Source of the DNA: Methanosarcinales archaeon
Lineage (GTDB): Archaea; Halobacteriota; Syntropharchaeia; Alkanophagales; Methanospirareceae
DNA length: 7,137 nt
Reading direction: 5' to 3'
Assembly (NCBI GenBank): GCA_025464585.1
Contig: JAODGL010000180.1
Location: forward strand, 2,610 to 9,746
Shown one piece after another: positions 1 through 4,689 of the stretch (positions are counted from its first letter, which is position 1; every line of letters starts with the position of its first letter). A program made the position numbers and the translations under genes. The notes beneath the pieces are model-generated. The model saw only the letters and a list, made by a program, of their open reading frames with translations. It searched no databases and had not been told where the DNA came from.

Positions 1-342
1 GCAAATAAGCTTTTGGAGAGAGTAGAGAGGACATCAATACCACAAGCATGTGAGAAATTTTACAAGGTTACTGAGGAAATAATCAAAATTTTAGCGGAGG
101 AGCATTTACTTGAGGAATGGAGGGAGGCGGAAAAGATAGAAAGATGGACAACCCTATTATTACATCGTGCCGCTGCTAAATTAACGAGAATAGAAGGCGA
201 GTTAATAAGAGATGCCTGGTCTAATGCCTGGTATTTGCATACTTTGGGATTTCATGAGAACTTATTGGATGCTGAAGAAGTTTTCAACTATATAGACAAT
301 ATAAGAAATCTGGTTGCGTGGTTTAATCGGGGAAGCGCGTAG
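1..342 (+). CDS. PaREP1-family protein (HEPN-like helical), 5'-truncated by the window edge
   Basis: The reading frame is open from base 1, so the TTG at 13 is probably an internal leucine; 113 residues are visible, ending at TAG 340-342. The product is all-helical, without signal peptide or membrane segment. It matches the remembered PaREP1 pattern: a helix with QACEKFYK, then EEIIKILAEE, a WREAEKIERWTT block, and near the C-terminus a DAWSNAWYLHTLGFHE stretch followed by a final helix around DNIRNLVAW. PaREP1 proteins were first noted as a paralogous family in Pyrobaculum and resemble HEPN-type four-helix proteins; their function is not established. No nucleotidyltransferase partner is visible, since upstream sequence is missing. 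Arginine codons are mostly AGA/AGG (7 of 9) and GC is low, about 37-40% in sampled lines. The gene converges on the minus-strand operon. Family assignment is from pattern memory; biochemical role unknown. Confidence 0.75.
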   Translation, partial: ANKLLERVERTSIPQACEKFYKVTEEIIKILAEEHLLEEWREAEKIERWTTLLLHRAAAKLTRIEGELIRDAWSNAWYLHTLGFHENLLDAEEVFNYIDNIRNLVAWFNRGSA

Positions 343-363
343 ATTACCTCCCACTTTTCAACG
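343..363. other. Short convergent intergenic gap
   Basis: This 21-base gap lies between the stop codons of the two convergent genes. It is too short for a stem-loop, and no long T run for either direction is obvious, so transcription from the two sides probably terminates inside, or overlaps, the opposing gene's 3' end. It is the only noncoding gap of more than one base in the window. Confidence 0.8.
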
Positions 364-1521
364 CTACCCTTTACCCCGGAACTGTACTGCTCGCATGAGG
401 TCAGTCCTGGAGATGATGCCTACCATCTGTCCTCCCTCCGTAACAATCAAACGACCTATGTTTTTGCTGGACATTAGTTTAAGAGCATCGGAGGCATCTG
501 CATCCGCCCCGATTGTGATTATCTCTCTGTTCATAACATCCTCAACCCTGGTAGTGTCGCGCTTCGAGGCAGGTATCTGTCGGAGGTCTCCAAAGGTTAT
601 CACGCCAAGTACCGGAGAACCTTGTTCTTCTTGCACCGGATAGCCTATGTGTTTTGTTCTAAACATTACATCCACCAACTGATTGAGCGTCAAATCCGGA
701 GGCACATAGACAACATTCGGGACTGCCGTCATAACGTCTCGGGCTTTAACGCCTTCCAGAGTGACTGAAATAATCGTTGCCTTCTCTTCCGCCGAAGCAC
801 CAAAGTAGATGAAGATGGCTATGAGTAGTAACCATACTCCCCCGGGCAATGTTAGCAATCCAAAAAGACCCATAGCAAACGCGAAGCTCTCACCCACTGC
901 AACGGCTTTCTTTGTCGCGTCTATATATGACATACGCGTAGCGAGCACAGCACGCAATATCCTGCCTCCATCCATGGGAAAAGCCGGAATAAGATTGAAG
1001 AGACCAAGTAGCACATTGTAAAATGCGATTATACCCACAACTAAAAGAGCAGCATCCCTGTACGTCGCCTCGGGTGCCGCCATGCTTACCGGACCGAAAA
1101 TGTAGTAAATAGCAGAGGCAATAATGCCTATGCTCATACTGAAGGCGGGACCAGCAGCCGCAACTTTTGCTTCCTTTTCTGGCTCTTTGGGTATCTCCTC
1201 CATCTGTGCCACGCCCCCGAGTACAAACAGGGTGATGCTCCTTATTTTTGTTCCATAACGCATTGCCACGAGGGAGTGACTGAGTTCATGAAAGAGCAGA
1301 GTGGCGAAAAAGAGAACAGAAGCAATGGCGCCCAACAGGTATTTCACCCACATTGAGATAGCCATGCCACCAAAACCGACAATCATGCCAAGGGTTTTAA
1401 TTCTAAAATCGTTGACTGCAAAAACCCAGATAAAAATTAGTAGTATTATAAGAAATGATAGGTGCACCTTTATAGGTATTCCACTGATACTGCCAATTTT
1501 ATAAGACCACTCCATTTTCAT
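364..1521 (-). CDS. S2P-type (M50) intramembrane zinc metalloprotease with two CBS domains
   Basis: The 385-residue protein is predicted to cut membrane-embedded substrates within the bilayer. Seen directly: hydrophobic segments at about 20-37, 43-57, 60-78, 119-143, 156-180 and 205-241; the zinc site HELSH at 78-82; the GGVAQM stretch at 102-107; and the second metal motif NLIPAFPMDGGR at 176-187, with N176 and D184. All expected catalytic residues are present. The cytosolic C-terminus holds two CBS repeats at about 260-315 and 325-381, which in this family are thought to bind adenine nucleotides and gate activity. This is the layout of the archaeal enzyme MjS2P. ATG at 1521 is preceded by GGAGGTG ten bases upstream, and the previous gene's stop is one base away, so it is the last gene of the operon. 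The substrate cannot be told: archaea lack the sigma/anti-sigma systems that bacterial homologues act on. Confidence 0.93.
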   Translation of the reverse strand: MKMEWSYKIGSISGIPIKVHLSFLIILLIFIWVFAVNDFRIKTLGMIVGFGGMAISMWVKYLLGAIASVLFFATLLFHELSHSLVAMRYGTKIRSITLFVLGGVAQMEEIPKEPEKEAKVAAAGPAFSMSIGIIASAIYYIFGPVSMAAPEATYRDAALLVVGIIAFYNVLLGLFNLIPAFPMDGGRILRAVLATRMSYIDATKKAVAVGESFAFAMGLFGLLTLPGGVWLLLIAIFIYFGASAEEKATIISVTLEGVKARDVMTAVPNVVYVPPDLTLNQLVDVMFRTKHIGYPVQEEQGSPVLGVITFGDLRQIPASKRDTTRVEDVMNREIITIGADADASDALKLMSSKNIGRLIVTEGGQMVGIISRTDLMRAVQFRGKG

Positions 1522-1522
1522 T

Positions 1523-2578
1523 TCAGTCTAACACCTCCAGAGATTTTAAATCTATAAAACGTTCGACAAGTTCTTTAATCCTTCTTATCTTCGCATCGCC
1601 CTTTATCCTCGCTTTCCCGAATACATTATCCACCTTCTCCATTGTCGTGAGTGTGTCATCTGCAACCAGGATAACCGGGATGCCTTTCTCTTCTGCTTTT
1701 CCAAGCATCGTTGCCGGCGGTTCTAAATGCCCGGTGAGCAGCAGGCACTTTATATTCCCCGTTTCCAGTGCGAGATTTTGCAAATCTGCACGGTCTCCAC
1801 CGGTTATCAATGCCGCTTGCCTCACACGCCTGAAATATTTCAATGCCGCCGGCGGGGACATCGCACCTATCAAGAACTCCTCGATAATCACATCTTCCTC
1901 TGGCTTTACGAGCCATTCGCCATTCAGTGCCTCACCAAGTTCACTGACAAACAAGCCGGCAAGAAGAGGGTCGTAAGGCAGCGAACCAAGCATTTCCAGT
2001 CCGTTCCTTTTTAAGAATCTCTGCGTGACCTCCTTGACGTACGCCTTTTTGTAGCCCGCGAGTTGATTGAACAGAACGAACTTAAGCCGTGCACCAAAAA
2101 GCTCTTTCGCAATAAGAATCCCGTCAATGACGAAATCGCTCGTGTATTTCACCACCATGAGTGCATCTAAATCCAGTGCTGATGAAACGTCCAGGTCACT
2201 GAGACCCAGCGCTCTCCCAACTTTATACTCGACTGCGCCCTCCACAAGGACCACATCCCTGCCCTCCGAGATTCGCTTATACGAATCCATAACTCTTCTC
2301 TTTAACGATACCGGGTCCGTGGAACAGACATATTCTACGTATGGCTTATCAAGTTTTACAGGGCACACATCTTCTATATCATCCCCCGTATTTAGTACGC
2401 TTGCAGTGTTGTATGCGTCTTCGTCAACGAGTTGCTCGCCTATGCGGGTGGTTCCTACGCAAAACGGCTTGAAATAGCCGACTTTGAAACCCTTATCACG
2501 CAGCATCAGCCCCAGCGCTATTATCAACGCGCTCTTTCCCGAATATTCTTCTATGGAAGATACAAGCAGGCTTTTCAT
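1523..2578 (-). CDS. BioD-like P-loop protein with DRTGG domain (COG0857-like)
   Basis: The 351-residue soluble protein has two parts. Residues 1 to about 210 resemble the dethiobiotin-synthetase-like P-loop fold (AAA_26), with a Walker-A-like SGKS at 13-16 and a VLVEGA strand at 110-115 in the expected second-motif place. Residues about 215-325 form a DRTGG domain, marked by IGAMSPPAALKYF, ITGGDRADL at 258-266 and LLLTGHLEPP. This is the N-terminal half of long phosphotransacetylases but lacks their C-terminal PTA_PTB catalytic domain, so acetyl-transfer activity is not expected despite frequent naming as 'phosphotransacetylase family'. In archaea such proteins are, as I recall, often beside ADP-forming CoA synthetases, as here, suggesting a regulatory or accessory role (inference). 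ATG 2578 overlaps the upstream stop in ATGA, with GAGG seven bases before it. Its true ligand and reaction are unknown. Confidence 0.85.
   Translation of the reverse strand: MKSLLVSSIEEYSGKSALIIALGLMLRDKGFKVGYFKPFCVGTTRIGEQLVDEDAYNTASVLNTGDDIEDVCPVKLDKPYVEYVCSTDPVSLKRRVMDSYKRISEGRDVVLVEGAVEYKVGRALGLSDLDVSSALDLDALMVVKYTSDFVIDGILIAKELFGARLKFVLFNQLAGYKKAYVKEVTQRFLKRNGLEMLGSLPYDPLLAGLFVSELGEALNGEWLVKPEEDVIIEEFLIGAMSPPAALKYFRRVRQAALITGGDRADLQNLALETGNIKCLLLTGHLEPPATMLGKAEEKGIPVILVADDTLTTMEKVDNVFGKARIKGDAKIRRIKELVERFIDLKSLEVLD
1532..1538 (-). promoter_or_regulatory. Strong Shine-Dalgarno for the M50 protease, inside the preceding gene
   Basis: On the minus strand this reads GGAGGTG, ten bases before ATG 1521. 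It matches the archaeal anti-Shine-Dalgarno over seven bases and forms part of the last codons of the BioD/DRTGG gene (Leu-Glu-Val). It supports the 1521 start over the ATG two codons later, and implies that the protease is translated by ribosomes finishing the upstream gene or recruited there. Confidence 0.8.
2575..2578 (-). other. ATGA stop-start overlap (CoA synthetase / BioD-DRTGG)
   Basis: The TGA ending the CoA synthetase (2575-2577) shares two bases with the ATG (2576-2578) of the next gene. This arrangement normally signals translational coupling and co-transcription of the pair. Confidence 0.9.
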
Positions 2579-4689
2579 TTTTTCGCCTCTATAATCATTT
2601 TAAAATCTATTGCATAACAACCTTTACCATGCTCGAAGACCTTAATTGGATTCAAATCCGCTTCCAGAATCTCAGGAAAGTCCATGCTGAGCTGTGAAAC
2701 CCTGAGCAAAACATCCACCAGCGAATCTATATCTGACATCGGCTCTCCTCTTACACCCCTTAATATTCTATATGCCTTAACACTTTTAATCATTTCTATT
2801 GCATCTTCCTTGCTCAATGGTGCAATCCTGAACGAGACGTCTTTGAAGACCTCTACATAAATCCCCCCGAGGCCGAACATTATCAAAGGTCCAAAATGCA
2901 TGTCGCGTTTCATACCCACGATTACCTCCTTACCGCCTTCTACCATCTGCTGAACAAGGACGCCCTCTATTCGCCTTGCACTCGTATATTTCTCAGCGCG
3001 GTGAAGGATTTCAAAGAACGTTTCCTTTACCTCTTCTCTTCTCACGTTCAGCTTTACACAACCCACATCCGTTTTATGCACTATATCCGGGGAAACAATC
3101 TTCATACTCACGGGATAGCCTATCCTATCTGCGAGTTCAAGTGCCTCTGCCGCCGTTTCCGCTTTTCCATACGGAGGCACGGGTATTCCATACGTTTCTA
3201 ACACTTTAAATCCCTCAACACCTATACCTCTTTTTACCTCTTTCCTATCCCAGAGTCCTATCAACTCCTCAATGGCTTTCCTATGGACTTTAAAGTAAAA
3301 TGGCGTGGCAGATACTTTATCCCTGCTCTCGCTATATTTCTTGACTGCGCAGAGTGCTTTTACCGCCCTTACCGGGTCGAAGTAGTTGGTGATGCCTTGC
3401 TTTTTAAACCGCTCTACGGTGTTCGCAATCTCATCACCACCCATAAACACGGGAATAATCGGCTTCTTATCATTTAATTCCAGCACATAATCACCCGCTT
3501 TATCGAATTCTATCGGTGCCGTGGGCGAAAGTATAGCGATTATTGCACCTACACTTTCAGCGGCTGAGACGATACCAAGGGCAGAACCAAATTTATCCGA
3601 ATCTGCATCACCCATCACATCAACGGGATTATAAAAATTCGCAACGTGTAAATCACGGAGTTTTTCCATCGTTTCTCTATCAAATGCGGCGAGCCCAAGT
3701 CCTGATTCTTCGATTGCATCAGCAGCCATAACACCAGGTCCGCCAGAATTGGTGACAATTGCTATTCCGCCCGATACGTGACGAATTCGCGATAGGGTAA
3801 GTGAAAAGTCAAACAAATCATTAATCGAATTCGCTTCGACCACGCCTGATTGCTGAAATGCCGCACTGAACGCTTCTACACTGCCTGCTATGCTCCCGGT
3901 ATGGCTCGAAGCTGCTTTTGCTCCCGCTTCGGTCTTCCCGCTTTTCAGCACCACCACCGGCTTCGTTTTCGTCGCCTCTCTTGCAACATCTATAAATCTT
4001 CTTCCTTCTCTTATGTCCTCGAGATACAGCGTTATCACCGCGGTTTCAGCGTCCATAGCCAGATATTCGATAAAGTCGCATTCGTCGAGAACCGCTTTAT
4101 TACCCAGGGAAACCATCTTACTGAATCCTACGTTCGCTGCTTTTGCCCAGTCAATAACGGCTAATGCGAACGCCCCTGATTGACTCAAGAACGCAATGTT
4201 ACCTTTGGTCGGTGTAGATTTACCGAAAGTTGCATTTAAGCCTGCATGCGTGTTTATTATCCCCAAACAGTTTGGACCGACGAGGTTTAAGCCATATTTG
4301 TCACTTATCCGGACAAGTTTGGATTCGAGCACAGCACCCTCCCGTCCAGCTTCTTTAAAGCCCGCGGAGATAACAACCACGTTCTTTATCCCTTTCGCGC
4401 CGCATTGCTCAAGGACTTCCGGAACACTTACCGCTGGAACTGCTACAACGGCAAGGTCCACTACATCTTCAATTTGAAGAACTGAGGGATAGCACCGGAC
4501 ATTCAGAATTTTATCGTACTTGGGATTGACCGCATAAATCCTCACATGCCCTTTCGCTTTTCCCCGAAAGGGGAGTATGTTCTTAAGAAGGGTATTTCCA
4601 ACTTTTCCTTCTCTGGACGTTGCCCCTACTACTGCTATACTTTCTGGATAGAAAAAGTGTTCAAGCATGTTTTCAGTCATTCCTTCCAT
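2575..4689 (-). CDS. Acyl-CoA (acetyl-CoA) synthetase, ADP-forming, fused alpha-beta subunits
   Basis: This 704-residue enzyme interconverts acyl-CoA + ADP + phosphate and acid + CoA + ATP, giving substrate-level ATP. Domains in order: CoA-binding Rossmann domain (about 10-145, with SIAVVGATSREGKVGN), succinyl-CoA-synthetase-like ligase domains (about 150-450), a linker, and an ATP-grasp beta part (about 485-704). Active-site residues known from the family are visible: the phospho-acceptor histidine H263 in SSHTGSIAGS, E224 in LYLEDIREG, the second histidine H538 in SPDIVHKTDVG, and D678 in EADLNP. The enzyme therefore looks intact. The residue after DVG is Cys 544, where many homologues have Gly. 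Starts are ambiguous: ATG 4689 overlaps the ATPase gene by 13 bases, ATG 4680 (residue 4) by a standard 4-base ATGA, and ATG 4668 also fits homologues beginning MLEHFF. Acyl substrate (acetate, branched or aryl acids) cannot be decided from sequence alone. Arginine codons are mixed, AGA/AGG 21 of 32. Confidence 0.93.
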   Translation of the reverse strand: MEGMTENMLEHFFYPESIAVVGATSREGKVGNTLLKNILPFRGKAKGHVRIYAVNPKYDKILNVRCYPSVLQIEDVVDLAVVAVPAVSVPEVLEQCGAKGIKNVVVISAGFKEAGREGAVLESKLVRISDKYGLNLVGPNCLGIINTHAGLNATFGKSTPTKGNIAFLSQSGAFALAVIDWAKAANVGFSKMVSLGNKAVLDECDFIEYLAMDAETAVITLYLEDIREGRRFIDVAREATKTKPVVVLKSGKTEAGAKAASSHTGSIAGSVEAFSAAFQQSGVVEANSINDLFDFSLTLSRIRHVSGGIAIVTNSGGPGVMAADAIEESGLGLAAFDRETMEKLRDLHVANFYNPVDVMGDADSDKFGSALGIVSAAESVGAIIAILSPTAPIEFDKAGDYVLELNDKKPIIPVFMGGDEIANTVERFKKQGITNYFDPVRAVKALCAVKKYSESRDKVSATPFYFKVHRKAIEELIGLWDRKEVKRGIGVEGFKVLETYGIPVPPYGKAETAAEALELADRIGYPVSMKIVSPDIVHKTDVGCVKLNVRREEVKETFFEILHRAEKYTSARRIEGVLVQQMVEGGKEVIVGMKRDMHFGPLIMFGLGGIYVEVFKDVSFRIAPLSKEDAIEMIKSVKAYRILRGVRGEPMSDIDSLVDVLLRVSQLSMDFPEILEADLNPIKVFEHGKGCYAIDFKMIIEAKK
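2586..2589 (-). promoter_or_regulatory. Shine-Dalgarno for the BioD/DRTGG gene
   Basis: The minus strand reads GAGG (within AGAGGCG), seven bases before ATG 2578. It lies in the final codons of the CoA synthetase gene and supports the start that overlaps the upstream stop as ATGA. Confidence 0.65.
4677..4689 (-). other. Stop-start overlap between ATPase and CoA synthetase; ambiguous start
   Basis: The ATPase TGA is at 4677-4679. Two in-frame ATGs of the CoA synthetase fall here: 4687-4689, with AAGG only three bases upstream, and 4678-4680, which forms an ATGA overlap but has GGAAGGA directly abutting it. A third ATG at 4666-4668 has GGAAGGA twelve bases upstream. All three imply close coupling to the ATPase gene; which is used cannot be settled by eye. 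Confidence 0.75.

Noticed and set aside
13..15. TTG at 13 as the start of the PaREP1 gene
   Set aside because: The frame is open to base 1 (Ala-Asn-Lys-Leu-Leu) and the family has more N-terminal helix than this start would leave.
343..363. Bidirectional terminator between the convergent genes
   Set aside because: No inverted repeat and no sustained T run is present in the 21 bases.
314..643. A + strand open frame spanning the PaREP1 end and the protease 3' end
   Set aside because: It overlaps the real PaREP1 C-terminus in another frame and is antisense to the CBS domains; no family resemblance.
2067..2477. A 136-codon + strand open frame opposite the BioD/DRTGG gene
   Set aside because: It is a Ser/Thr-rich translation typical of a shadow frame, with no domain, and it is fully inside a convincing gene.
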